Part shown: piece after piece, positions 27,650 through 36,137 of the stretch
Layout: each line of letters opens with the position of its first letter
How positions within the stretch are numbered: the first letter of the stretch is position 1
Source of the DNA: Bacteroidota bacterium
GTDB lineage: Bacteria; Bacteroidota; Bacteroidia; Bacteroidales; Lentimicrobiaceae
Length of the DNA: 64,000 nucleotides
Direction: 5' to 3'
Assembly (NCBI GenBank): GCA_009773455.1
Contig: WSXU01000004.1
Span: forward strand, 89,263-153,262
Translations under genes and position numbers: made by a program
Notes under the pieces: generated by a model
Database searches by the model: none
Told to the model about the DNA's origin: nothing
What the model saw: the letters and a program-made list of their open reading frames with translations, nothing else

Positions 27650-29989
27650 TTATTGGTTGGCTTCGCGAAGCATCTTCAGTTTTGCTTCGAGCATCTGAAG
27701 CTCTTCTTTGGCCTTGTCGATCTTTTTCTCAAATTCCTGTTTCAACAGGTTGGCCGTTTTTGAATTGGCGAAGAAACCGATGTTGTTTTCCCAGGTTTTG
27801 ATTTCATCCTGCAGTTGCTGTATCTTACCCAGAACAAAACTGCGTTCTTTGCTGATAACCCTGCCGGCATCGGGCGAATCCTTCGCCATGCGTTCCACGC
27901 GGTTACGGTAGTTGTTGGCACCCATCGACATGGATTCCATTTTCAGTTTTTCAAAATGCTTGTTGATCAGCAGCCTGAAATCGGCCTGAAGTTTTTCCTT
28001 TTCCTTGATGGGGACATGACCGATTTCCATCCACTGGCGCTGAAAATCCTTCAGGGTTTCAACGGCCTGGTTGCGGTCATCACCAACTTCAAATTCCTTT
28101 ACTTTTTCAATCAGGTCAAGCTTGAGCTTCATATTCTCATCCTCATGGCTTGATACATTCTTGAAATATTCAGTCTTGGTTGAGAAAAACTCATCGCAGG
28201 CCGCCCTGAAACGTTTCCAGATACGGTCGCTTTGTTTCCTAGGCACCGGTCCTATCTTTTTCCATTCGTTCTGAAGGTTGATCAGTTCACGGCTGGTATT
28301 TTTCCAGTCGGTGCTGTTTCGTAACGATTCAGCCTGGACACACAGATCGAGCTTCAGGTTGAAATTATGCATCTGCTGCTCTTTCAGCTTGTTGAAATAC
28401 TCTTTCTTCGTGTTGAAGAATCCATCAAGCGAAGTCTTGAAACGCGCCCATATTTCGTTGTTCTGCTTTTTGGGTGCCGGACCAATGGTTTTCCAGATTT
28501 TCAGCAATTCTGTAATCTGGGCTGTGGTATCCTGCCATGCCTTGATCGAATCACTTTCACCGGCCATCAGTTGTTCGGCTTTTTCACAAAGGATCACCTT
28601 GGCAGCATAATTCTGCTCGAGGCTGTCCTGCATTTCATTGTAGTACTCACGGCGACGCTCATTGATCTTTTCAGTCGCGCTGCGGAAACGTTCCCAGAGC
28701 TCATCCTTTTTATCCTGGGGAACCGGTCCGACTTCCTTCCACTCTTCATGGTACTGCTGGAGCTGTTTGAACGATTTGATGATGGAGGTTTCGAGCAGCA
28801 GTTCTTCCGCTTTTTCGCACAAATGAACCTTCACCTCAAGATTTTTCTTGAGGTCGAGATCCTTCAGCTCCTTGTTAATTTTAACTTTATCGAAGAATTT
28901 CTCAACCAGGAAATGGTAATTTTGCCACAGGGTATTGATTTCCCCTTTGGGAACCATCCCGATGGTTTTCCAGCGTTCCTGCAGGGTCTTGAATTCATCG
29001 TAGGTCTTCTTAAGCGTTTCCTCGGAATTGATAAGAACTTTAAGTTCCTCCAGAATACGGGTTTTGGCCTCCAGGTTTTTTACCTTGACCTTTTCCTGCT
29101 CCTCGTTGTATTTTGCTTTATTCTGTTTGTATATGTTAAAGGCTGCTTTAAACCTTTCTTCAATGGCATCGTCCTGAACAGGCTGTACTTCTGCAGGTGT
29201 TTCTGCATCGGCATCAACGTTCACTTCGGCTAGTTTCTGGTAAAGCTCCTGTTTGAATTCCTTGTTTAGTTTGAGGAAAGCAAGACGCACAAGTCCAACA
29301 GCAGATTTGATGGCATTCACATTCGGATCTTTCACAAGATCCTCAAGTTTTTCAACCAGCTGATCGCGGTTGAGGCCTTCAAACAATGGGTTTGCTTCTT
29401 CCAGATGTTCCTCTATTTCATCTGTCTCATCCTCATCGGCCGATTCTTCTGCAACAAGCAGTGTTTCTTCAACCACAGGCACTGCCATTTCTTCAACCAC
29501 TGTTTCCACTGCCACTGGTTCCATTTCAGCAACCGGCTCAGGTTCGGCCACAGGGCTCAATTTTAAAGCTTCTTCAGCAACAACAGCTGCTTCCGGCTCT
29601 TCAGCAACAACGGCAGCTTCAGGCTCTTCAGCAACAACGGCAGCTTCAGGCTCTTCAGCAACGGCAACTTTAGCAACCGGTTCGGTTTCCTCAACGGCAG
29701 GAACTTCAGTTTCAGCTGCGATCTCTTCAGATTCTGCCTCAACAGGCACCTGTTCAACCTCTACAGTGGTAACCTCTGCGGGAAGTTCTTCCTCAACTGT
29801 GGCTGGCACTTCTGCTTCTAAAGCAGGTACCTCAGCAGGTGTTCCGGCATCCATTGCTTCTGCAGCAACTTCAGCCTGATTTTCAATAGTTTCAACATTT
29901 TCAACCGTTTCTTCAACGGGAAGGGAGTTCTCATCCTGATTGAGATTTTCATTCTCAGGATTTTGATTGGACTGATCTTTCGTTTTCAT
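27650..29989 (-). CDS. DUF349 repeat protein with acidic repetitive N-terminus
   Basis: 779 aa from the ATG at 29989 (an alternative start lies 42 bp upstream). The first 200 residues are low complexity and strongly acidic, rich in Glu, Ala, Val and Pro, and include a 9-residue tandem repeat (EEPEAAVVA, three copies). Residues about 240-770 hold five to six DUF349 units, each a helical segment with a Trp/Phe-rich motif (LWERFRSATEKINERR, IWARFKTSLDGFFNTK, IWKRFRAACDEFFSTK). DUF349 proteins are cytoplasmic helical-repeat proteins; their role in Bacteroidota is not known to me. Followed by a strong terminator. Confidence 0.82.
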   Translation of the reverse strand: MKTKDQSNQNPENENLNQDENSLPVEETVENVETIENQAEVAAEAMDAGTPAEVPALEAEVPATVEEELPAEVTTVEVEQVPVEAESEEIAAETEVPAVEETEPVAKVAVAEEPEAAVVAEEPEAAVVAEEPEAAVVAEEALKLSPVAEPEPVAEMEPVAVETVVEEMAVPVVEETLLVAEESADEDETDEIEEHLEEANPLFEGLNRDQLVEKLEDLVKDPNVNAIKSAVGLVRLAFLKLNKEFKQELYQKLAEVNVDADAETPAEVQPVQDDAIEERFKAAFNIYKQNKAKYNEEQEKVKVKNLEAKTRILEELKVLINSEETLKKTYDEFKTLQERWKTIGMVPKGEINTLWQNYHFLVEKFFDKVKINKELKDLDLKKNLEVKVHLCEKAEELLLETSIIKSFKQLQQYHEEWKEVGPVPQDKKDELWERFRSATEKINERRREYYNEMQDSLEQNYAAKVILCEKAEQLMAGESDSIKAWQDTTAQITELLKIWKTIGPAPKKQNNEIWARFKTSLDGFFNTKKEYFNKLKEQQMHNFNLKLDLCVQAESLRNSTDWKNTSRELINLQNEWKKIGPVPRKQSDRIWKRFRAACDEFFSTKTEYFKNVSSHEDENMKLKLDLIEKVKEFEVGDDRNQAVETLKDFQRQWMEIGHVPIKEKEKLQADFRLLINKHFEKLKMESMSMGANNYRNRVERMAKDSPDAGRVISKERSFVLGKIQQLQDEIKTWENNIGFFANSKTANLLKQEFEKKIDKAKEELQMLEAKLKMLREANQ
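29571..29668. repeat. 27-bp tandem repeat inside the DUF349 gene
   Basis: Units at 29571-29597, 29598-29624 and 29625-29651, with a partial fourth. Units two and three are identical, which points to recent slippage or duplication. The period is in frame (9 codons). Confidence 0.9.
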
Positions 29990-30180
29990 CAGGAATTCAA
30001 ATGAATGATTAATAATAGGTTGAGTAAGCATTCCTCACACATCCGGATCTTAATCCACTGCCGGTTTTTCAATTATTAAAATAGATTTTCCGGGAAAGGC
30101 TTTCGGGCCGGTAATTTATGGAGGCAGGATTTAAACTGTTTATATTTCAGTTGTTTGGGTTCTCAATTATTTCAGGGTTG

Positions 30181-30188
30181 CAAAGGTA
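30181..30188 (-). promoter_or_regulatory. Candidate -7 box (TACCTTTG on minus) for the DUF349 gene
   Basis: Exact TAnnTTTG match on the minus strand, about 190 bp upstream of the DUF349 start; the -33 element is not obvious. Confidence 0.4.
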
Positions 30189-30261
30189 ATAATATTTTTC
30201 TGCAACTACACATACTTGAGGCATTTCCATAAGAATAAATGACGGCTGTCAATCGCGGCAA

Positions 30262-32589
30262 TCAGAGCGGCCTTTTGTTAAATATAAGGTAGCCGAATTT
30301 CAGAAAGAAAGACCAGGGATCATTCTCACCGTTAAAATAATTCACACTGATACTGATGGGGCCGACCGGACTGAAATAGACCAGCGCACTCGAAGCCACA
30401 GGCCACACCCTGATCTGCGAAGCATTTCTGGCCAGCCTTGTTACCGGCGTTTGTTCAATGCCCCGCGTGGGCATAAAGAGGTAAGCCTCCATACGCCAGT
30501 CGATGCTTTTCCTGATTGAATAAATATTCCGTGATCCAAGGGCAAGGTATTTATTGGCCCTGAATTGCGGCATAAACCTGACGCGGCTTTCAGGCAAAGG
30601 CTGAAAAGCACTTGAGGAAAGGATGGTAGAAGAATAATTGCTGAAATATTTTTGAGATGAAAAAAAGGCTTCCCCATATATGCCAAAGCGAAACCGTCCG
30701 TATTTTTTAAAATAATTCTCATACACAAGCCGGCTCTGTATCCAGGAGTGGTTGCTCGATGTATCGGTATCAACGGGTGAAGTACTTCCGGGAAAATAGT
30801 TTTCACGACCCAATACCACACAGGTTTTCAGAAATAACCGGGCACCGCTGCTGGCATATTCCTTGCGGTTCAGGTTATTGAATTCCATCACGATTCCTGG
30901 TGAATAAAACTGAAAAACCGTTTTATCGAGGGTATCGGATTTCGAAAAAATATTGGTCTGGTAGTAATCGTCGCGATTGGCCCCCGCCTGAAAATCGATG
31001 GTAAGCATTCCGTCATTCGTTACCGGAAAACCAGCCGATAACGTCAGGAAATTATCCCGCTCAATCAGGAAATAAGGGTCCTCATCCTCAAAGAAATAGG
31101 TATTTGTCTTGAAATAGTTGAATTTGTTGAACACAAATTGCGCTTTGAGTGAGAAGGGATGCCTGTAGGGAAAATCGATCCTGCTTTCAATCATGCCGGA
31201 ATTATAGAACCTGCCGAAGTAGGCGTTTGCCTGAAACCGCGTGGCGTTTTTATTCCAGTTGTTGTATTGTAACTGCAGAAACAATTCATTCACAGCACTT
31301 GATGTTACTGCACCTCCTACCGAAGCCAGCACCTGAATCTGGCTTTTAACATCCAGCATCAGATCATAAAACCCTGTTGCTTCGTTGAAATACAATCGCG
31401 GATAAATCTGCTCTATCTTGCCTTCCGAAAGCAATTTAAAGTATTCAGGCTCAATCATTCCCAGGCTGAGGTTAGCAACTTCACCTCCCTTGCCTGCTTT
31501 TGCGGCACTGAATGCATTTTTTCTCAGAATACGGTTCACGTATTCAAACTGGCCGCTTTTCAAACCGGTAACATGAAAATTGCCGATCAGCAAAGGGGGC
31601 TTCCGGTTATTGAAAAACGCACGCTTTGCCTCCATTTTCTTCAAGGATACTGTGTCAACGACAAAGGACCGTATTTCAGCAATTTTCCTCCTGGTAGCTA
31701 CATAACCACTGTCGATAAATTCCCTGGTATTGCTGAAGTCGATTACATTGACTTTCTTGAGATTTGGTTTGATCAGAACACCATTCTCACAGATGACAGA
31801 GTACTGACTTTTCAGCATCAGCATGTTCTGAATCTGGGAGATGATGTTGTCAGCCTCAGGCTCAGCATAATTCGCCGAAGCCTGACTCCCGATGATGATA
31901 TCGGGAAAGAAATCCTCAAGCATGATATCGGAAGGGAAATTATTGTACATCCCCCCGTCGAACAAAAGCTTACCGTCAATCCGGATCGGTTTGAAATAGA
32001 ACGGGAAAGTCATGGAGGCCCGGATCGAACTTCCCAGATCGCCATCGCGGAGAACCACCGGCTCAGTCCGGGCAATATCGGAAGCCATGCACCTGAAAGG
32101 AACCATCAGGCTGTCGAAATTGTAGCCTGCAGCAGCGCTGGCTCCGGCAAATATCTTCATAAAGGCGAAATCCATCAAAACAGGGGAGATGATGTTTGAC
32201 GGCAGGCTTGCAGAAACAACAGAATCAACCCTGAACCTGAAATCAGCCCAGGAAGCATCGGGTTCAGGTTTTTTGAAAAAGTAGGTATACTTTTCATCCA
32301 CTTTGCCCGACAACCAGTAATCAAATTCGGGAGAGGTAACCATGGCTTCAATCTCATCGGGTGAATACCCTGAGGCATACAATCCCCCGATAATCGCACC
32401 CATCGAAGTTCCTGTGATATAGTCGATTGGAATCCCTTCCTCTTCAAGCGCCCTGATCACCCCGATATGCGTAACCCCCTTGGATCCTCCCCCGCTCAAT
32501 ACCAATCCCACTTTCTGACCATTTGCAGGTATGAAAAGAAAAAGGGCTGCAATAAGGATCAGGAAAAACTGTAACCGCTTTGTTTTCAT
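30262..32589 (-). CDS. PlpD-like patatin/POTRA/beta-barrel protein (putative type Vd autotransporter)
   Basis: 775 aa. Signal peptide about 1-24. Patatin phospholipase domain (about 26-290): oxyanion motif SGGGSKG, nucleophile Ser62 in GTSMG, and catalytic Asp211 in DGGMYNN. A POTRA-like segment (about 325-400: LLIGNFHVTGLKSGQFEYVNRILRKNAF) and then an outer-membrane barrel of the BamA/Omp85 type follow, ending in FFLKFGYLIFNKRPL. This order matches PlpD-type autotransporters (about 730 aa), in which the lipase is displayed or released. Expected activity is hydrolysis of phospholipid acyl chains; whether this one is cleaved from the barrel is unknown. Confidence 0.88.
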   Translation of the reverse strand: MKTKRLQFFLILIAALFLFIPANGQKVGLVLSGGGSKGVTHIGVIRALEEEGIPIDYITGTSMGAIIGGLYASGYSPDEIEAMVTSPEFDYWLSGKVDEKYTYFFKKPEPDASWADFRFRVDSVVSASLPSNIISPVLMDFAFMKIFAGASAAAGYNFDSLMVPFRCMASDIARTEPVVLRDGDLGSSIRASMTFPFYFKPIRIDGKLLFDGGMYNNFPSDIMLEDFFPDIIIGSQASANYAEPEADNIISQIQNMLMLKSQYSVICENGVLIKPNLKKVNVIDFSNTREFIDSGYVATRRKIAEIRSFVVDTVSLKKMEAKRAFFNNRKPPLLIGNFHVTGLKSGQFEYVNRILRKNAFSAAKAGKGGEVANLSLGMIEPEYFKLLSEGKIEQIYPRLYFNEATGFYDLMLDVKSQIQVLASVGGAVTSSAVNELFLQLQYNNWNKNATRFQANAYFGRFYNSGMIESRIDFPYRHPFSLKAQFVFNKFNYFKTNTYFFEDEDPYFLIERDNFLTLSAGFPVTNDGMLTIDFQAGANRDDYYQTNIFSKSDTLDKTVFQFYSPGIVMEFNNLNRKEYASSGARLFLKTCVVLGRENYFPGSTSPVDTDTSSNHSWIQSRLVYENYFKKYGRFRFGIYGEAFFSSQKYFSNYSSTILSSSAFQPLPESRVRFMPQFRANKYLALGSRNIYSIRKSIDWRMEAYLFMPTRGIEQTPVTRLARNASQIRVWPVASSALVYFSPVGPISISVNYFNGENDPWSFFLKFGYLIFNKRPL

Positions 32590-32637
32590 TTATCTGAATC
32601 AATGGAAATACAATATTTCCGGATATGTAAAGATAAA

Positions 32638-32676
32638 CAAAGCAGCGATGCGATTTTTCAACCGCATCGCTGTTTT
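32638..32676 (-). terminator. Hairpin downstream of the PLP-enzyme gene
   Basis: Perfect 10-bp stem CAGCGATGCG / CGCATCGCTG, 25 bp after the minus-strand stop codon, followed on minus by CTTTGTTTATC and on plus by TTTT. Probably a terminator working mainly on the minus strand. Confidence 0.7.
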
Positions 32677-32697
32677 ACGTTAAATTTATGAAATACT

Positions 32698-33882
32698 TTA
32701 TACCAGTAAAAGTGCCTGTTCAAGGTCACCAATCAGATCATCAACATCCTCGATGCCAACAGAATATCTTACCAGGCCATCGGTGATCCCGGCTTTGAGC
32801 TTTGCTTCGGCAGATACTTTGGAGTGGGTCATCGAAGCCGGATGCTGAATAAGGGTTTCAACACCACCCAGGGAAACGGCCAGAATAGCGACTTTGACAT
32901 TGTCCATCAGAACTTTTCCGGCTATCAGACCACCCTTCAACTCAAAGCTGATCATCGAACCAAAGCCATCCATCTGCTTTTGAGCGAGGGCATGCTGAGG
33001 ATGCGAAGGTAATCCCGGATACATCACCCATTCCACTTTTGGGTGATTCTCCAGGTAAGCGGCGATTTTCATGGCATTTGCCTGAGAACGCTCAATGCGG
33101 ATGCCCAGGGTCCGGATGCCACGGATCACCATATATGCCTGATGCGGATCCATATTACACCCCAGGGTAACCATCATGGATTTCAGTTTACTTCCAAGCG
33201 CCTTGTCCCTGGTTACAATCATACCGGCTACAATGTCTGCATGACCGTTCAGGAATTTTGTCATGGAATGAAAAACGACGTCAGCACCCATTTCGAGCGG
33301 ACGCTGAAGATAAGGGCTGCAGAAGGTATTATCAACTACCATCAGCATACCGTGGTCGTGGGCCAGTTTTGCACAGGCTTCCAGATCGGTAATATCCATG
33401 GTTGGATTGGCGGGAGTTTCGATATATAACACCCTGGAATTTGGTCTGATGGCTGCCTTAATCTCTTCAATACTGGCAGTATTGACATAGGTTGATTCAA
33501 CTCCAAACCTCGACCAGTGTTGCTCCATAACCACCCTCGACGGACCATAAACAGCAGCCGAGCTGACCATATGGTCACCTTTTGACAACAGTGCCATATA
33601 AATGGTATTGACTGCCGCCATACCCGAGGAGGTGGCAATGCCCTGCGCGCCCGACTCCAGATCTGCAACCAGGGTCTCAAGCGCGTTTATGGTCGGATTT
33701 CCGATGCGCGTATAAATATATCCGTCGTCTTCACCGGAGAAACACTTTGCACCATGGTCGGCACTGTCGAAAATAAAGGTTGATGTCTGATAAATGGGCA
33801 CTGTTGCGCTACCAAGCGGATTTTCAAATTCGCCTCCGTGAATCATGCGCGAATTGATTCCCAGCTTTTTACTTTGTTTCAT
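32698..33882 (-). CDS. Trans-sulfuration-type PLP enzyme (methionine gamma-lyase / cystathionine lyase-like)
   Basis: 394 aa, the usual length of the Cys/Met-metabolism PLP family. PLP-binding Lys209 lies in SMTKFLNGHAD; the phosphate-binding YTRIGNPT (Tyr57) and the ring-stacking Tyr112 in AVYGPSR are present; ETPANPTMDITD and VVDNTFCSP are typical. Overall it resembles Bacteroidota methionine gamma-lyases, which convert methionine to methanethiol, 2-oxobutyrate and ammonia. The cysteine that follows the YG motif in well-studied methionine gamma-lyases (LYGC) is replaced by Pro here, so cystathionine beta- or gamma-lyase activity is equally possible. Flanked by a hairpin downstream and a VOC protein gene upstream. 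Confidence 0.85.
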   Translation of the reverse strand: MKQSKKLGINSRMIHGGEFENPLGSATVPIYQTSTFIFDSADHGAKCFSGEDDGYIYTRIGNPTINALETLVADLESGAQGIATSSGMAAVNTIYMALLSKGDHMVSSAAVYGPSRVVMEQHWSRFGVESTYVNTASIEEIKAAIRPNSRVLYIETPANPTMDITDLEACAKLAHDHGMLMVVDNTFCSPYLQRPLEMGADVVFHSMTKFLNGHADIVAGMIVTRDKALGSKLKSMMVTLGCNMDPHQAYMVIRGIRTLGIRIERSQANAMKIAAYLENHPKVEWVMYPGLPSHPQHALAQKQMDGFGSMISFELKGGLIAGKVLMDNVKVAILAVSLGGVETLIQHPASMTHSKVSAEAKLKAGITDGLVRYSVGIEDVDDLIGDLEQALLLV

Positions 33883-33926
33883 TACTTTTCGGTTTATTAT
33901 TTGAATTAAATCTTCTGTTGCAATAA

Positions 33927-34307
33927 TTACTCAGCCTGTTTGATTTCAAACCGGTTACCGCTCCTGTCGCTGATAAAGGCAAGTTTTGATGATGGCCTGT
34001 TGACCCTGACCACAGGGTAACCTGCTGTTTCAGCGCGCTGGCTTATCCCATCAACATCGCTTTCATTCAGGCAGATGTGGCTGATTTGAGATGCGCTCTT
34101 ATTTCCCGTAAAATAAAGTTCTATTCTGAATCCGTTCCTTTCAACCACTGCGACATTGATTGGCTCATTGATGCCGAAAATAAGGTCAGCTGTTCCATGA
34201 TCGATCTCGAACCGGTAATTTTCGGTAAATCCAAGAACTTTTTCATAAAAGTCATGAACCTCAGAAGAGGAGACAAGCGGGAGTGCAATATGATTCAGCA
34301 GTTCCAT
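33927..34307 (-). CDS. VOC family protein
   Basis: 126 aa, no signal peptide. VOC fold: MELLNHIALPLVSSSEVHDFYEKVLGF at the start, ISHICLNESDVDGI in the middle, and LAFISDRSGNRFEIKQ at the end, which is close to the standard closing motif. It lies 44 bp upstream of the PLP enzyme and 18 bp downstream of the DUF134 gene on the same strand, so the three may be cotranscribed. Substrate unknown. Confidence 0.78.
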   Translation of the reverse strand: MELLNHIALPLVSSSEVHDFYEKVLGFTENYRFEIDHGTADLIFGINEPINVAVVERNGFRIELYFTGNKSASQISHICLNESDVDGISQRAETAGYPVVRVNRPSSKLAFISDRSGNRFEIKQAE

Positions 34308-34325
34308 TCTGTTATTTTCCCGGCG

Positions 34326-34919
34326 TTATGAATGATCCGGTCTTATCGGATGATGTTCCCTTATCATTCCTGAACCGCACGAAGTACAAACCAGGCTCCG
34401 GCAAGGTATTCCTGCCTGATGAGAAACCCGCAGGCTGCAACGGGGACAGACACAATAGCCGGTCTGGTGAACAGCCGGGCGAGGCAACAGATCGCTGTTT
34501 CCGACAGGCATCCGTCTACTGACATCCACAATATTTTCACTCCGGCATACCGGGCACTGGCTTATTTTTTCCTGGTTTTCCGGCATACAAAAGGCAGTAT
34601 TACAGCCCTTGCACCTGAACCATTGCTCATCGAAAGACACATTTCCACCCTCGATCACAACCGACAATCCCTCAACCAGCGCCCTGGCAAGCTTTTGCCT
34701 GGCCTGATCATAAATACGCGAGAAAGTCGGGCGGGATACCCCCATGCGGTCTGCCGCTTCCTGCTGCGAAATACCTTCATAATCCGACAACCTGAGCGAT
34801 TCATATTCTTCAAAAAGAATCGTAATACTTCCGTTAGGACCCGAGGCGATCCCGAAAGGGGCAAACCCGGTAGCTACCGGAGGCCTGTGGATTCGTCTGC
34901 TTCGTTTTGGTCGTGGCAT
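34326..34919 (-). CDS. DUF134 family HTH regulator with zinc-ribbon-like C-terminus
   Basis: 197 aa. The N-terminal 100 residues match DUF134 (PRPKRSRRI, FKP-like region replaced by FAPFGIA, EEYESLRLSDYEGISQQEAADRMGVSRPTFSRIYDQAR), a sigma-70 region-4-like helix-turn-helix. The C-terminal half has two pairs of CxxC motifs (CKGC ... CPVC; CPRC ... CTSC), suggesting zinc or iron-sulfur binding. DUF134 proteins often sit near nitrogenase-cofactor-type (NifX/NafY) proteins; no such partner is seen here. A well-formed promoter with an inverted repeat in its spacer lies upstream. Confidence 0.82.
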   Translation of the reverse strand: MPRPKRSRRIHRPPVATGFAPFGIASGPNGSITILFEEYESLRLSDYEGISQQEAADRMGVSRPTFSRIYDQARQKLARALVEGLSVVIEGGNVSFDEQWFRCKGCNTAFCMPENQEKISQCPVCRSENIVDVSRRMPVGNSDLLPRPAVHQTGYCVCPRCSLRVSHQAGIPCRSLVCTSCGSGMIREHHPIRPDHS

Positions 34920-34941
34920 AAACTGTCGGGTAATTTCAGCG

Positions 34942-34972
34942 CAAAGTTATGAACATTTGTTCAAATTCAAAA
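34942..34972 (-). promoter_or_regulatory. Promoter of the DUF134 gene (TTTTG-N18-TAACTTTG) with inverted repeat
   Basis: On minus: TTTTG (34968-34972), 18 bp spacer, TAACTTTG (34942-34949), 23 bp before the ATG. An inverted repeat TGAAC-ATTT-GTTCA (34950-34963) fills most of the spacer and could be an operator. Confidence 0.6.
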
Positions 34973-34978
34973 TTACCC

Positions 34979-35581
34979 TTATTTATTCTTTTTCAGACCA
35001 AATGAAAAGCTATCGAAGATGGTACGCGCCCGGTTTTTCTTGAATATCCCTTCATTGATGGCTTTCACCTCCTCAATGGTATAAAATGCATTGGGATTGA
35101 AACGGTTGATGATAGAAACCACATGTTCAACATCCTTACGCTGGATAATGGTAAAAACAATGTTCACCTTACCTTTGGCACCTTCGGCTTCAACCGAGGT
35201 AACCCCGTAGTTGTTTTCGCGCAGGTAGGTGATCAGTTCGGTGGTATCTCTCCGGGGAATGATCCTGATGAGTACGTTGCCGATGGAAAGCTTTTCTTCA
35301 ACCACCATACCGATATAGTTCCCCATGGCAAATCCTCCGCCATAGGCAATATAGCAGAAGACATTGTCGAGGTGTTTCATGATCTGGCTAACAGCAATCA
35401 GCCAGATGATAACTTCGAAAAAGCCCAGGAAGGGAGCCAGTTTTTTTTGCCCTTTCGAGAGGAAGATCAGCCTGAGGGTGCCGATGGTCTGATCACTGAT
35501 CCTGGCAAGGAAAATAAGCAGCGGAAGCACAACCCAGGTAAAAACCGGGCTATCCTGCACAAAAAAGGAAGATACATCCAT
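34979..35581 (-). CDS. DUF5698/DUF2179 (UPF0316-type) membrane protein
   Basis: 200 aa. Three membrane segments in the first 100 residues (FTWVVLPLLIFLARI; KLAPFLGFFEVIIWLIAVSQ; VFCYIAYGGGFAMGNYIGM) followed by a cytoplasmic DUF2179 domain (VLIRIIPRRDTTELITYLRENNYGVT, VNIVFTIIQRKDVEHVVSII). These are the marks of UPF0316 proteins, a conserved family of unknown function. It is 59 bp upstream of DUF134 coding sequence on the same strand, separated by that gene's promoter. Confidence 0.85.
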   Translation of the reverse strand: MDVSSFFVQDSPVFTWVVLPLLIFLARISDQTIGTLRLIFLSKGQKKLAPFLGFFEVIIWLIAVSQIMKHLDNVFCYIAYGGGFAMGNYIGMVVEEKLSIGNVLIRIIPRRDTTELITYLRENNYGVTSVEAEGAKGKVNIVFTIIQRKDVEHVVSIINRFNPNAFYTIEEVKAINEGIFKKNRARTIFDSFSFGLKKNK

Positions 35582-35745
35582 ATGATCACATAAATTAATG
35601 ACTGTAAAAGTACCAATAATCAGCTTTATAGCCTGACTGATTTAAAAAGCGCTTCAACGACCTGGCCTGAATTTTCTGTAATGAGAATGAAACGGACGAT
35701 TCCACCTGAAATAAAAGCCGATGTTCTCTTGTTCCGGTTATTTTG

Positions 35746-35753
35746 TATATTTG
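35746..35753 (+). promoter_or_regulatory. Candidate -7 box (TATATTTG)
   Basis: Exact TAnnTTTG match 40 bp upstream of the small membrane protein gene; a TTG at 35729-35731 is too near to be a standard -33 element. Confidence 0.4.
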
Positions 35754-35793
35754 AATAAGTGCCTGCTTTGAAATTCAATCAAACAATTATTCT

Positions 35794-36072
35794 ATGGAAA
35801 CACCTGAAAACAATCCGACCCCGGTCATTACCGTAGGCGACTGGATGATTACCCTTCTCATCAGGGCAATTCCCCTGGTAAATATAGTTATGCTCTTTGT
35901 GTGGGCATTCGGAAGCGGTAACAATCCCAACAAATCCAACTGGGCAAAGGCAGTGCTGATCTGGCTGGCCATTGGTTCTGTCCTCGCCATCATCATTTTT
36001 GTTATTTTCGGGGCTGCCTTCATGGGGCTCCTTGAATCGGGTCCTGATTTTATCGACAGTCCGAGATACTAG
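35794..36072 (+). CDS. Small membrane protein, two transmembrane segments
   Basis: 92 aa with two hydrophobic helices (about 14-42: WMITLLIRAIPLVNIVMLFV; about 54-80: LIWLAIGSVLAIIIFVIFGAA) joined by GSGNNPNKSNWAK. Acidic C-terminus. I do not recognise the family, but the arrangement and a promoter-like box 40 bp upstream support a real gene. The M1 peptidase begins 65 bp downstream and may be cotranscribed. Confidence 0.7.
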   Translation: METPENNPTPVITVGDWMITLLIRAIPLVNIVMLFVWAFGSGNNPNKSNWAKAVLIWLAIGSVLAIIIFVIFGAAFMGLLESGPDFIDSPRY

Positions 36073-36137
36073 TATTTCAGGTAAATTCTCAGAATATTCC
36101 TTTCCGGATAAGTATTTCCGGAGTGACTTTATATGCC

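Noticed and set aside
29571..29668. Short direct repeats as a CRISPR array
   Set aside because: The repeats are contiguous without spacers and encode a 9-residue peptide repeat in frame.
29370..29879. Long plus-strand Ser/Thr/Ala-rich open frame
   Set aside because: It is the antisense shadow of the acidic N-terminus of the DUF349 gene.
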